Positions 24,347 to 31,719 of a stretch of DNA of 31,719 bases are shown piece by piece. Each line of letters starts with the position of its first letter. Within the stretch, counting starts at the first letter, position 1. Origin of the DNA: Anaerolineales bacterium (GTDB taxonomy: Bacteria > Chloroflexota > Anaerolineae > Epilineales > JAANWY01); NCBI GenBank assembly GCA_018263655.1, contig JAANWY010000297.1, positions 1-31,719 of the forward strand, read 5' to 3'. The notes beneath the pieces were generated by a model, which saw only the letters and a program-made list of their open reading frames with translations, made no database searches and was not told the origin of the DNA. The position numbers were made by a program, and so were the translations under genes.

Positions 24347-24475
24347 ATTTCCAAAGGGGCCCGGAGGGCAAGTTTGATTTCTGGACACTTTTATCCCAGG
24401 GTAGCCCTGAATCAGCGAGAAAGTGTCCAGAAATCAAAAGCCCGATTTTGCCCCTCTGAAGCCTACTTTGGAAAT
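24347..24475. mobile_element. MITE-like nested palindrome downstream of tex
   Basis: ATTTCCAAAG (24347-24356) and CTTTGGAAAT (24466-24475) form the outer inverted ends. GATTTCTGGACACTTT (24376-24391) and its exact complement (24420-24435) form an inner 16-bp stem. It lies between the tex stop and the DUF4058 remnant. Confidence 0.7.
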
Positions 24476-24481
24476 CTCTGA

Positions 24482-24799
24482 GACAAGAACTTGCCGCCGC
24501 TCGAACGTCCCGTGCCGGAGGCACCTTACTACGCAATACTCAGCCGCGTGAGGCGCCGGCCAGCCGTGGATGTCTGGCCCATTCAATTGGCCGATGAGTT
24601 ACCCGTGCTGCCAGTCCCCTTGCTGGAACCTGACCCTGACGTACCCCTGGATTTGGGAGCCATCGTCTCCGGAGTCTACGAGCGCGGTGGGTATGCCGTG
24701 CTGATTGACTATACACAACCGCCTCCCCCGCCGCCGCTTTCAGAGGCAGAGGAAAAATGGCAGGATGCGCACTTGCGCGAAGCCAGCCTCCGACCTTAG
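24482..24799 (+). pseudogene. DUF4058 family C-terminal remnant
   Basis: The frame codes about 105 residues: LPPLERPVPEAPYYAILSR, RRPAVDVWPIQLADELPVLP, VPLLEPDPDVPLDLG and YERGGYAVLIDYTQPPPPPP. This is the C-terminal end of DUF4058 proteins (about 240-270 residues). The 5' part is missing: a stop codon and then the MITE-like element lie immediately upstream. An initiation at the TTG at 24491 is possible but without a ribosome binding site. Its stop codon overlaps that of the convergent gene. Most likely a remnant. Confidence 0.68.
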
Positions 24800-25803
24800 A
24801 AGAGCTTCGCAACCTCATCCTGAGGGAAAATCGGTAGGTCCACCAATTCTCCACTGTCCCGCATCTTGATCCCGCGTTCCTTCTCCCACGCCTGTCCGAT
24901 TTGGGCTGCTTCGATGCCGGCCTCACACAATGTCACAACCACCCTCTCGGCATCATCTGGGGCTACAGCCAGCACCAAGGCACCCGATGCGATGACGCCC
25001 AGCGGATTCAGGTCAAACGCTTGACACAGCGCCTCCGTCAGAGGGTCGATGGGCACCGCGTCGCGGTCGAGAACGAGCCCCACGTCGGCTGCCTGAGCTA
25101 GCTCGTGGAGCCCGGTGGCCAGTCCCCCTTCCGTGGGATCGTGCATGGCGTGAACATCGCCGGCCGCCATCGCTACCGCTGCATCACGCACCACGCTGAT
25201 GCCTGGGTCGTGCAAGAAGTTCTGTGCTCGCTCGATCTCTGCGGGTGATAGCCGGCCCACGAGTTGGTCGCCCCTCTCACGGGCGATGATGGCCGTCGCC
25301 TCGATGCCTACGCCCTTGGTGAGGAGGAGCGCATCGCCGGGCTTGGCGCCGGCGCTCATCACCAAGTCCTCCTTGGCCACCTCGCCCAGCATCTGCCCCA
25401 CGACAATCGGCCGGTTCAAATCGTAGGTCACTTCTGTGTGCCCCCCGACGAAGCCGATGCCCAGGCCGGCGCACGCGTCACCGACTTGCGCGAAAATCGC
25501 ATCTACCAGGCGCCGGGTGGTCTTCGCCCCCGGTAACAGGAGGGTTGCCAGGAACCAACGCGGCGTCGCCCCCATGGCAGCGATGTCGTTAGCATTGACG
25601 TTCACCACATACCAGCCAATCTCATCCGTCGCAAAAGTGATCGGGTCCGTCTTGGCCACTAGATAGCGATCGCCGAAGTCGATGACGGCCGCATCCTCGC
25701 CCACACCCGGGCCGACAACCACACGCTCGTTCGTCGTTGCGTACTGACGCAGCAACTGCTGCAGATGATCAGGGTCTAGCTTGCCAAGGGGTAGAACGTT
25801 CAT
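24796..25803 (-). CDS. AIR synthase-related (PurM/HypE-like) protein
   Basis: The ATG at 25803 lies 8 nt after GAAGGAGTT and gives 335 residues. The N-terminal PurM-like half has GPGVGEDAAVIDFGDRYLV, KTDPITFAT, VNVNANDIAAMGATPRWFL and GGHTEVTYDLNRPIVVGQM (each part of the ATP-binding pattern); the C-terminal half has MHDPTEGGLATGLHELA. It groups with HypE/SelD/ThiL/PurM-type ATP-dependent enzymes, closest to HypE-like AIR synthase-related proteins common in archaea and Chloroflexota. No hydrogenase genes are near, and the C-terminal Cys of HypE is absent, so the substrate is unknown. It is divergent from the DUF3048 gene. Confidence 0.85.
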   Translation of the reverse strand: MNVLPLGKLDPDHLQQLLRQYATTNERVVVGPGVGEDAAVIDFGDRYLVAKTDPITFATDEIGWYVVNVNANDIAAMGATPRWFLATLLLPGAKTTRRLVDAIFAQVGDACAGLGIGFVGGHTEVTYDLNRPIVVGQMLGEVAKEDLVMSAGAKPGDALLLTKGVGIEATAIIARERGDQLVGRLSPAEIERAQNFLHDPGISVVRDAAVAMAAGDVHAMHDPTEGGLATGLHELAQAADVGLVLDRDAVPIDPLTEALCQAFDLNPLGVIASGALVLAVAPDDAERVVVTLCEAGIEAAQIGQAWEKERGIKMRDSGELVDLPIFPQDEVAKLF

Positions 25804-25912
25804 CAAGTTGGAACTCCTTCACACAACCTCAGAAGTCGACCACACAAATGGATGTCGCGCAACGGAACGCCGCAATCGCTGTCAGCGTTCCATAGGCGAC
25901 TGTCGATCACAG

Positions 25913-25941
25913 TTCACGTTTTACGCTTTGAGCTGTATAAA
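25913..25941 (+). promoter_or_regulatory. Predicted promoter for the DUF3048 gene
   Basis: TTCACG (25913-25918), a 17-bp spacer and TATAAA (25936-25941) lie about 38 nt before the start codon, in the 175-bp divergent region. Confidence 0.5.
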
Positions 25942-25978
25942 ATTTCCACTCACGGATAGCAAGGAGGTACGCAGCACA

Positions 25979-27133
25979 ATGACCACAATCTCACATGAAT
26001 CGGCCGGCCGATGGCTGTTTCTCATCTTGATCATCCTGTTGACCCTGACCGGCTGCGGCTCGGATGAGCCCCCACCGCAGGTCGCATCGCCGGCCGAACC
26101 AACAGCTACGTTCGCCCCCAAGCCTACGTTTACGCCGGCCGCATCTTCAACGCAAGCGCCAACCGCAACATCCCAGCCGGCAGACACGGCCGTTCTCACT
26201 ACCACACCGACACCCAATCTAAACGTGAACCCCCTCACCGGGCTAGAGGTGGAGGATCCATCCGTGCTGGACCGCCGGCCATTGCTGGTCCGTGTCGGGA
26301 ACGACCCGGTGGCACGCGGCGTGCAAGCCGGCCTCAGTCAGGCCGAAGTCGTCTACGAAGAAATCATGGACGGCTGGGGCGTCACCCGGCACACCGCCGT
26401 CTACCTAGCCGAGAGCCCCGAAATGATCCGCCCAATCCGAAGTGCGCGCCTAGTCAACATTCAGCTTGCACACATGTACCAGGGCGCCCTGGCCCACTCA
26501 GGCGCCAGTGACGAGATTCGCTATCGCATTTCCCAATCGTCCTTCGTCGATCTCGACGAGTTCTTCAACGCCGAACCCTACACCTATGGCGAAGGCGACT
26601 GGCGGACGCGGCTCTACACGACTGGCCCGCGTCTGCGCGACTATCTCGCGAGCAAGCAGCTGGAAGAAGACATCGATCTCGGCGTATGGCACTTTGACGC
26701 GGCGCCGCCGGCCGACGGCACGCCGGCCGGCGAAATCTTCATTCCGTACCCCAACGGGGCGGTCACCTGGCGCTACAACCCGAGCACTGGGCTGTATGAG
26801 CGTCTGGTCGACGACACGCCCTCAGTAGATGCGAACAATGGTCAGCAGATCGCTGTTGCTAACGTCATTGGCTTCTACACAGAACACCGCAAGACGGACA
26901 TTGTCGAGGATAGTCTGGGCAGCACGGCCATTGACATTATCATGATGGGTGAAGGACCGATTCAACTGTACCGCGATGGCGTCATGGTCGAAGGGGTCTG
27001 GCGTCGTGACGATAGATTCGGGTTGACGCAGTTCTACGACAATGCCGGCAACCTCCTGGCCCTCAAGCCTGGCCAGTCCTGGATCGAAATCTTGCCCATC
27101 AATGTCCCTGAATACGACGCTCAGATCCGCTAG
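25979..27133 (+). CDS. DUF3048-domain lipoprotein (YerB-like)
   Basis: The ATG at 25979 follows AAGGAGGT. The 384-residue protein has a lipoprotein signal ending LTLTGC (Cys26), a Pro/Thr/Ala-rich linker (about 30-85) and a DUF3048 N-terminal domain (NPLTGLEV, RRPLLVRVGND, ARGVQAGLSQAEVVYEEI, RPIRSARLVNIQLAHMYQG) followed by the DUF3048 C-terminal domain (FIPYPNGAVTWRYNPSTGLY, VANVIGFYTEHRKTD, GEGPIQLYRDGVMVEGVW). It is predicted to be anchored outside the cytoplasmic membrane. The molecular function of YerB-type proteins is not established. It appears complete. Confidence 0.92.
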   Translation: MTTISHESAGRWLFLILIILLTLTGCGSDEPPPQVASPAEPTATFAPKPTFTPAASSTQAPTATSQPADTAVLTTTPTPNLNVNPLTGLEVEDPSVLDRRPLLVRVGNDPVARGVQAGLSQAEVVYEEIMDGWGVTRHTAVYLAESPEMIRPIRSARLVNIQLAHMYQGALAHSGASDEIRYRISQSSFVDLDEFFNAEPYTYGEGDWRTRLYTTGPRLRDYLASKQLEEDIDLGVWHFDAAPPADGTPAGEIFIPYPNGAVTWRYNPSTGLYERLVDDTPSVDANNGQQIAVANVIGFYTEHRKTDIVEDSLGSTAIDIIMMGEGPIQLYRDGVMVEGVWRRDDRFGLTQFYDNAGNLLALKPGQSWIEILPINVPEYDAQIR

Positions 27134-27495
27134 ATGCTCGCGCGGCTCGCCGCCGGCAATCTGTGCCGGCGTGCTGGGGGCCCAGCAGTAGGGGTGAACG
27201 GTCTACTCTCGCGCAGCGTTGCCCCCTCTCACCCCTGGCTCCCGTGCTCTCGTCCACAGAAGACAATGATCGAAGTATAACAAAGCTTACGGCATCTGGC
27301 AACCACAACTGCTCAGGCGATCATCCGGCTACCGCCCTCGTAGTTGAGAAATGCGCTTGGCTACCCTTGCGAAGGTTACCAGGTGGCCCTGCAACGAAAT
27401 GACATACGCTAACCGACGGTGCGTCTGCCGCGGCCCCGGCTCACAAACCTTCGCAAGGGTCAATTTTGGAATTCCCGTTATCGGAGCTAGAAATC
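27134..27495. other. Intergenic region between DUF3048 gene and adenosine deaminase gene
   Basis: A GC-rich inverted pair CGCCGGC/GCCGGCG (about 27150-27170) follows the stop codon but lacks a T-tract. Repeat copy D occupies 27363-27460. No gene seen. Confidence 0.5.
27363..27460. repeat. GTTCAG-family stem, copy D (upstream of adenosine deaminase)
   Basis: ACCCTTGCGAAGGTT (27363-27377) and AACCTTCGCAAGGGT (27446-27460) are identical to the inner stem of copy A, but the 68 bp between them and the outer ends are different. Confidence 0.72.
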
Positions 27496-28491
27496 ATGCG
27501 TAACGGCTACCCGCTCGTTGAACTGCACCGTCACCTAGACGGCAACGTTCGCACCAAGACCATCATCGATCTTGCCCGGCAGCACAACTTGGACTTGCCG
27601 GCCTGGACACCGGACAAGCTGCGCCCGTACGTCCAAGTCGTCACGCCCACGCCTGGCGTGATGGCCTTCATCGCCAAATTCGAGTTGCTGCGTCACGTCA
27701 TGATCGACTATGATGCCGTACGCCGCATCACCCGCGAGAACCTGGAAGATGCGGCTGATGAGGAGATCGACTATATCGAACTTCGCTTCAGCCCATACTT
27801 CATGGCCGAGCCCCGCGAACTCGACCCCATCGGCGTTGCCGAAGCAGTATGTGACGCCCTGGAAGATTCAGAAGGGGAACTACCAGTCCGTGCGAAGCTG
27901 ATCGGCATTATGTCGCGGACCTACGGACTGGACATCGCCTGGACGGAGTTGGAGGCCGCGATTCGCTGCCGGGATCGAGGGGTTGTCGCGCTGGATCTGG
28001 CCGGCGACGAGGCCAACTACCCGGGTGAGCTCTTCGTGGAACACTTCCGCAAAGCGCAGGAAGCCGGCCTCCACACCATCGCCCACGCCGGCGAGGCGGC
28101 CGGCCCCGAAAGCATCCGCCAGGCTGTGTTAGAGCTCGGCGTCGAGCGCGCCGGCCACGCCGTACACGCCATCGACGATCCGGCGACAATGGACCTCCTG
28201 GCGGAGCGCAACATCGCTATTGAGAGCTGTCCGACGAGCAACATCCAGACCAGTACGGTACCCAGTTACCAGGACCATCCCCTGCCAACATTCCTGGAGA
28301 GGGGGTTGCTCGTCACGCTCAACACCGACGACCCCAGTATCAGTGGCATCGACTTGGCCCACGAATACCGCGTGGTCCAAGAAGAGATGGGGCTCGACGA
28401 GGTAGATCTCAGACAACTCCAGGAGAATGCCGTCCAAGCTGCGTTCCTGACAGCCGAAGAACGAGCCGCGCTAGCGACCAGTCGCCAGTAG
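27496..28491 (+). CDS. add: Adenosine deaminase family protein
   Basis: The ATG at 27496 (MRNGYPLVELHRHLDGN), nine nt after GGAG, is preferred to a TTG 30 bases earlier; length 331. The zinc ligands are visible: HRH at 11-13, His in TIAHAGEAAG with its catalytic Glu, and Asp pair in TLNTDDPSISG; SCPTSNIQT is also typical. The family removes the amino group from adenosine (or adenine and related compounds) to give inosine and ammonia in the cytoplasm. The metal and substrate signatures fit Add, but adenine or aminofutalosine deaminase activity cannot be excluded. Confidence 0.92.
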   Translation: MRNGYPLVELHRHLDGNVRTKTIIDLARQHNLDLPAWTPDKLRPYVQVVTPTPGVMAFIAKFELLRHVMIDYDAVRRITRENLEDAADEEIDYIELRFSPYFMAEPRELDPIGVAEAVCDALEDSEGELPVRAKLIGIMSRTYGLDIAWTELEAAIRCRDRGVVALDLAGDEANYPGELFVEHFRKAQEAGLHTIAHAGEAAGPESIRQAVLELGVERAGHAVHAIDDPATMDLLAERNIAIESCPTSNIQTSTVPSYQDHPLPTFLERGLLVTLNTDDPSISGIDLAHEYRVVQEEMGLDEVDLRQLQENAVQAAFLTAEERAALATSRQ

Positions 28492-28721
28492 TCAGTCATC
28501 AGTCACCAGTCAATGTCATTAAGTTAGGAGCGAGAAGGTGACCGGCACTTGTGAGATTAGGTACAATTGTAGTCGTCTGCGGGTAGCACAGTACCTGCCA
28601 CCTGTAATTCGACATGGAAGTGCCGGTCACCTGGCTTAACTTAATGACATTGAGTCACCAGTTATCAGTCACCAGTCACCAGTCACGGAACTCACTCTGG
28701 TCACTGTTTACTGAATACTGA
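28492..28721. repeat. AGTCACC/AGTCATC low-complexity repeat tract
   Basis: Multiple AGTCA(C/T)C-type units flank the MITE-like element on both sides, followed by CACTGTTTACTGAATACTGA text. Similar text precedes dprA (13370-13400). Units are short and irregular, with no CRISPR-type spacer structure. Confidence 0.6.
28510..28653. mobile_element. 144-bp MITE-like element with 17-bp inverted ends
   Basis: TCAATGTCATTAAGTTA (28510-28526) and its exact complement (28637-28653) bound it; AGTGCCGGTCACC and GGTGACCGGCACT extend the stem inward. AGTCACCAGT is found at both edges and may be a target duplication, but the same word recurs in the surrounding tract. Confidence 0.72.
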
Positions 28722-30818
28722 TCACCGTCCACCGGCAACCGGAGAGGGGTCCGGGCCGGGTGGTGGGATATGGGTGGCCGTGGGTGTCGGGTTGGGAGTG
28801 AGCGTCGGTGTTGGCGCCGGCTGCCAGTGACGGTTGCGCATCAAGAGGGGGACATACTGACGGTTCATGCCGCGCTGCTGGACCGTGCGGACAGCCGCCA
28901 ATGCATTGAGCTTGCCGGCGCCCCACTGCCGATCTGACCCCGCCTCCGTGAAACGATCCTGGCGCGCCGAGCGGCGCAGTGCACTGCGAACTGTTGTTGG
29001 ATCTAGCGTCGGATCGACCTGCAGCATCAGAGCAACGACACCCGTCGCGTGGGCCGTCGAGACACTAGTACCTACGCGACCTGCGTAACGATCATCAGGC
29101 GCGACCTGCCACGGGTGTTCCACCAACGCATCAGCCGAGCGCGGAGCGAATACTCGCGCGCCAGGCGCGGTTACGTCCGGGCGTGGCCGGCCATCGCGCG
29201 TTGGCCCGCGACTCGTGTGGGGGTAGAGTCCCCCGTCGGCGTAGGGGTCACAGTATCCGAAACCGTCACCGGCAGTCCAGCAGTCTTTCGTCACGTAGCC
29301 CCCAACACTGACAGCCTGAAGCGCGGTCGCCGGCTCACGGATCGGCGGAGATTGGTCGATGTAGTAGCCAAAGAAAACCCGATCGTAGGGATCGTACGAC
29401 AACCAAGCGTCGAATCGGCCATCGCGCACCCGGTCACCGTCCAGGGTGATCGACCAATCTCCGCCGATTGTCTCTCCGCCGGCTGCATCAAGCCAAATGC
29501 GGATCCAATTGTCGCCGTTCGCCGGCCAAGGCGCCGAAACAGCATCCACGGTGATCTCCGTACCGGCGCTGTCCCCAAACATTCTGAAAGCCCCCCGCGT
29601 CACCGGACCGAATGTCTGACCCGTCGGCGCAGCCAAGGATACCGAGAAACTATCCGCGCCTTCATACCAGACATTGACTTCGGCATAGGCTCGCCCATAG
29701 CCTTCAAAGAAAGAGATCGGCAAGGTTACGGTACCCTCAACCGGCACCCGACCTGCCGCATGCATCGCGCTCTGACCTTCGTTGCCGGCCGCCGTCACGA
29801 AGATAACGCCAGGTCCCGAGAGTGCATCCAATGCACGCTCGTAGTCGGCAGTGCCATCATGAGCGCCGGAATGACCACCGAAGCTGTTGTTTATCACCAC
29901 CGGCCGACCCATGTCTTCGGCTTTGTCTACAATGTAGTTCCAGGCATCGATGATGCTGGCTGTATCCAGCAAAGCTTTGACCACAACCAGCTCGGCATCG
30001 GGGGCCACGCCTCGGTATCGCGTACCAGCACCAGCAGCGATGCCGGCCATGTGCGTGCCGTGCCCATCGGTATCGGCTTCGGTTGCGATGCCTGACTCAA
30101 TCTGCCGCCGGCTCCACTCTACCCCGTAGTCAAGGCCAGCCGGGGGCGCGCCCGAGTCGGTCTGATCCCAGATAGAGACGACCCGGGGGTTGCCATCTGC
30201 ACCTTCGAAATCAGGGTGCGATAAGTCGATGCCAGTATCTACGATGCCGACCAGTACGCCCTGACCGGTGACTGGCAGCGTCTCGTCTTCAAGCTTCCAC
30301 ACCTCGTGCGCCTTTATGTCGATTACGCTCTCGTCGAGGGAGGTCGACAGCGGCGCCGACGCCGACACCGAGATGATGCTTCTATTGCGCGCCAGAACCT
30401 CGACCCCTTCGATGGGCAGATGGGCGGTCAGGATCGCCGGCCTCCCACCGATGACGGTGTTGACGCGCCCCCCCAAGGCCACGACCTCCGCCGACACGTC
30501 ACGCTGAGCACGAATGGTCACCTTTACCTGGTCGGGGAGTCGTTCCTCTGGTCTGATGACGCCGGTGAAGGAACGGGGCTCCGAGCGCATTTTGCGGACC
30601 AGCCGGCGCAGCGTGGGGTCGAGACGTCTACTTAGGGCCTCACCGTCGGCGCCGGCCGGCGGAACCAGGACTGCAATCAGAAGCACGGACAGGGCCAGGA
30701 ATCTGGTCCAACGCTGGAAAGACAAAGACAATGGAAAGGGGAAAGTGGAAAGGAGAAAATAGAACCCATTTTCCGTCTTCCTCCCTCTATCCCCCATCCT
30801 CACTTCTCTATTCGCCAT
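28722..30818 (-). CDS. Secreted subtilisin-like (S8) serine protease
   Basis: The ATG at 30818 gives 698 residues and overlaps the previous gene by 19 nt; the first 30 or so residues are low-complexity, and a TTG start nearer FQRWTRFLALS is possible. A signal helix (about 36-56) precedes an I9-like prodomain (about 95-160: VKVTIRAQRDVSAEV). The S8 domain has Asp194 (GIVDTGIDLSHP), His253 (DGHGTHMAG), oxyanion Asn346 (TAAGNEG) and Ser585 (GTSVSTAHATG). A beta-rich insertion (about 355-500) separates the Asn and Ser blocks. The tail is Pro/Thr-rich (TPTLTPNPTPTATHIPPP) with no evident sorting signal. It should be an exported endopeptidase, probably self-processed. Confidence 0.92.
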   Translation of the reverse strand: MANREVRMGDRGRKTENGFYFLLSTFPFPLSLSFQRWTRFLALSVLLIAVLVPPAGADGEALSRRLDPTLRRLVRKMRSEPRSFTGVIRPEERLPDQVKVTIRAQRDVSAEVVALGGRVNTVIGGRPAILTAHLPIEGVEVLARNRSIISVSASAPLSTSLDESVIDIKAHEVWKLEDETLPVTGQGVLVGIVDTGIDLSHPDFEGADGNPRVVSIWDQTDSGAPPAGLDYGVEWSRRQIESGIATEADTDGHGTHMAGIAAGAGTRYRGVAPDAELVVVKALLDTASIIDAWNYIVDKAEDMGRPVVINNSFGGHSGAHDGTADYERALDALSGPGVIFVTAAGNEGQSAMHAAGRVPVEGTVTLPISFFEGYGRAYAEVNVWYEGADSFSVSLAAPTGQTFGPVTRGAFRMFGDSAGTEITVDAVSAPWPANGDNWIRIWLDAAGGETIGGDWSITLDGDRVRDGRFDAWLSYDPYDRVFFGYYIDQSPPIREPATALQAVSVGGYVTKDCWTAGDGFGYCDPYADGGLYPHTSRGPTRDGRPRPDVTAPGARVFAPRSADALVEHPWQVAPDDRYAGRVGTSVSTAHATGVVALMLQVDPTLDPTTVRSALRRSARQDRFTEAGSDRQWGAGKLNALAAVRTVQQRGMNRQYVPLLMRNRHWQPAPTPTLTPNPTPTATHIPPPGPDPSPVAGGR

Positions 30819-31228
30819 TCTCCATCCTCCTCGGCCGGCGATACAGGCTGTGTCAGCTCTATAGTCTCTATATCTGGCAGCGACAGCAAATCCGAAATCG
30901 ATGTCAGTGGCACATCGGCGGTTATGACTACTACACCGTTCTGAGTAACGGATCGCACTTTGGCCGATTGGCTTTCAAGCTCCTCTGTGATGTCCCGGCG
31001 CGCCTGGATGACGACTGTGACCGGGTGAACGGACTCGGGCGCCTCAAGCGCCTGCCGGCCACGCTGCAAGAGGTGCCGGCGCAGGTCCGGGCCGACCTTC
31101 CGGACAATCTCGGGTTTAAGGAAATCGGGCAGAGGGGAGGGCATCGGTGCAACCGGCGCCTCCGTCGGCAGCGGTGTCGCACAACCGACGATAGCAGAAA
31201 TCAGCATCACCCACAACAAGAACCGCAT
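30800..31228 (-). CDS. Lipoprotein resembling a subtilase prodomain
   Basis: The 142-residue protein has a lipoprotein signal ending SAIVGC (Cys16), a Pro-rich spacer and a domain that aligns by eye with the prodomain of the next gene: VTVVIQARRDITEELES against VKVTIRAQRDVSAEVVA, then GVVVITADVPLTSISDLLSL against RPAILTAHLPIEGVEVLAR. I9-type prodomains fold and inhibit S8 proteases. A membrane-tethered chaperone, inhibitor or immunity-like partner for the protease is the natural inference. Its 3' end overlaps the protease start, implying coupled expression. Confidence 0.75.
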   Translation of the reverse strand: MRFLLWVMLISAIVGCATPLPTEAPVAPMPSPLPDFLKPEIVRKVGPDLRRHLLQRGRQALEAPESVHPVTVVIQARRDITEELESQSAKVRSVTQNGVVVITADVPLTSISDLLSLPDIETIELTQPVSPAEEDGEWRIEK

Positions 31229-31253
31229 GTCTCGATCGCATCACTCCGGGATC

Positions 31254-31498
31254 ATTAGCTTGACAATGTCAAATTACCTGGCGTGTTGGGCGAAGGTCTC
31301 CTGCCTGTGCGCCTGCCTTCTCGGCGCGGGCAGGCAGACGCAGACAGGCCTGACCGAGCCCGATTCGCCCCTTCGACAGGCCCTTCGACAGGCTCAGGAC
31401 CCGCTCAGGACGCCGCTCGGTCAGGAGACCTTCGGCGATCAAAGGGTGGCACGGTCAGGAGACCGGCCACAGCAGCGGAATGTGACATTGTCAAGGTA
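31254..31498. repeat. Palindromic element, GGTCTCCTGACCGAG family, copy 3
   Basis: It begins ATTAGCTTGACAATGTCAAA, continues TTACCTGGCGTGTTGGGCG and GAAGGTCTCCTG, and ends with GAGACCTTCGGCGATCAAA and TGACATTGTCAAGGTAG. Relative to copy 1 the arm is split by nested short hairpin repeats (31300-31348), and the centre holds doubled CCTTCGACAGG units. Confidence 0.72.
31300..31348. repeat. Short hairpin repeats, copy 6: nested pair
   Basis: CCTGCCTGTGCG, then an inner diverged palindrome CCTGCCTTCTCGG...GCGGGCAGG, then ACGCAGACAGG. It separates GGTCTCCTG from CTGACCGAG, which are joined in copy 1 of the host element. Confidence 0.68.
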
Positions 31499-31602
31499 GT
31501 CGCTGTTCAATGACACAAACGTTGGGGAGCCGGCGCGTGTTCCATCGCGACCTACCCTCCAGTCCGTCATCGGACATCGCCCTCCCAGAGGGTACTCCAA
31601 AG

Positions 31603-31719
31603 GTAACCGTTCAGGAGGTATCAGGACTAGCATCCTGAGTAGGTCGAAACGAAGTGGAGACCGTATCGAAGGGTGCGGGTTTGCGACGGTTCTTCGAACA
31701 AGCCGCACCCCCTTCGATG
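31603..31719. repeat. Composite intergenic repeat, second copy, cut by window edge
   Basis: GTAACCGTTCAGGAGGTATC, GACTAGCATC, CGTATCGAAGGGTGCGGG, CGGTTCTTCG and ACAAGCCGCACCCCCTTCGA follow in the same order as on the minus strand of 8798-9062. From 31499 to 31602 nothing is recognisable. Confidence 0.65.

Noticed and set aside
24796..25803. selD (selenophosphate synthetase) supporting the selenoprotein
   Set aside because: The protein lacks the N-terminal Cys/Sec-containing Gly-rich motif of SelD and matches AIR-synthase-related/HypE-like proteins better.
25781..25978. Extended N-terminus for the DUF3048 protein
   Set aside because: The extra residues would precede a clear lipoprotein signal peptide, and a good ribosome binding site lies before the ATG at 25979.
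28492..28721. Possible CRISPR array
   Set aside because: The repeated words are only 7-10 bp and irregularly spaced, with no uniform repeat or spacer lengths.
31439..31708. Minus-strand open frame of about 90 codons
   Set aside because: It lies across two repeat elements, has no ribosome binding site and no recognisable motif.

Overview
The window looks like a contig from an uncultured Chloroflexota bacterium, probably Anaerolineae-like and probably metagenome-derived. This rests on gene content: DUF3048 lipoprotein, DUF4058 remnant, PCYCGC-motif lipoprotein, a DUF5679 zinc ribbon fused to topoisomerase I, Thr/Pro-rich secreted-protein linkers, and abundant palindromic intergenic repeats. 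No rRNA, tRNA or CRISPR array was seen. One stretch in the xerC-like gene (19146-19169) matches the end of Illumina adapters and looks like an assembly artefact.

Layout. 1-1370: one end of an insertion sequence whose minus-strand DDE transposase has been hit by four small palindromic insertions. 1604-5928 (minus): a five-gene set coding for a membrane-anchored SurA-N-like protein, a PCYCGC lipoprotein with an in-frame UGA, a membrane CuA cupredoxin, a polytopic NosR/NapH-like iron-sulfur protein, and a CuA domain fused to cytochrome c. 6135-8701 (minus): tilS, a DUF5615/DUF433 toxin-antitoxin-like pair, and a small gene split by a palindromic element. 9418-12705 (plus): ffh, a cupin, rpsP with a large C-terminal extension, a KH-domain gene and rimM. 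13431-15621: dprA and a mannose-1-phosphate guanylyltransferase gene. 16072-19403: topA and xerC. 19697-24335: an M24 peptidase, an unknown two-TM protein and tex. 24482-28491: DUF4058 remnant, an AIR-synthase-related gene (minus), a DUF3048 lipoprotein and adenosine deaminase. 28722-31228 (minus): a secreted S8 protease preceded by a lipoprotein resembling its prodomain.

Main points. (1) The PCYCGC protein has UGA exactly where the family has Cys in a CxxC motif. The frame continues for 44 conserved-looking codons, and a stem-loop with a G-containing loop lies 22-26 nt downstream, as expected for a bacterial SECIS. It is a strong candidate selenoprotein, embedded in a CuA/Fe-S/cytochrome c gene set that has no oxidase or NosZ partner in view. 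(2) Ribosomal protein S16 carries four exact-length 17-residue acidic repeats and then a domain matching the RNA polymerase alpha C-terminal domain, with the main DNA-contact positions conserved. (3) Intergenic space is dominated by several families of palindromic elements, some nested in each other. Because paralogous copies with empty sites are present, individual insertions can be read directly.
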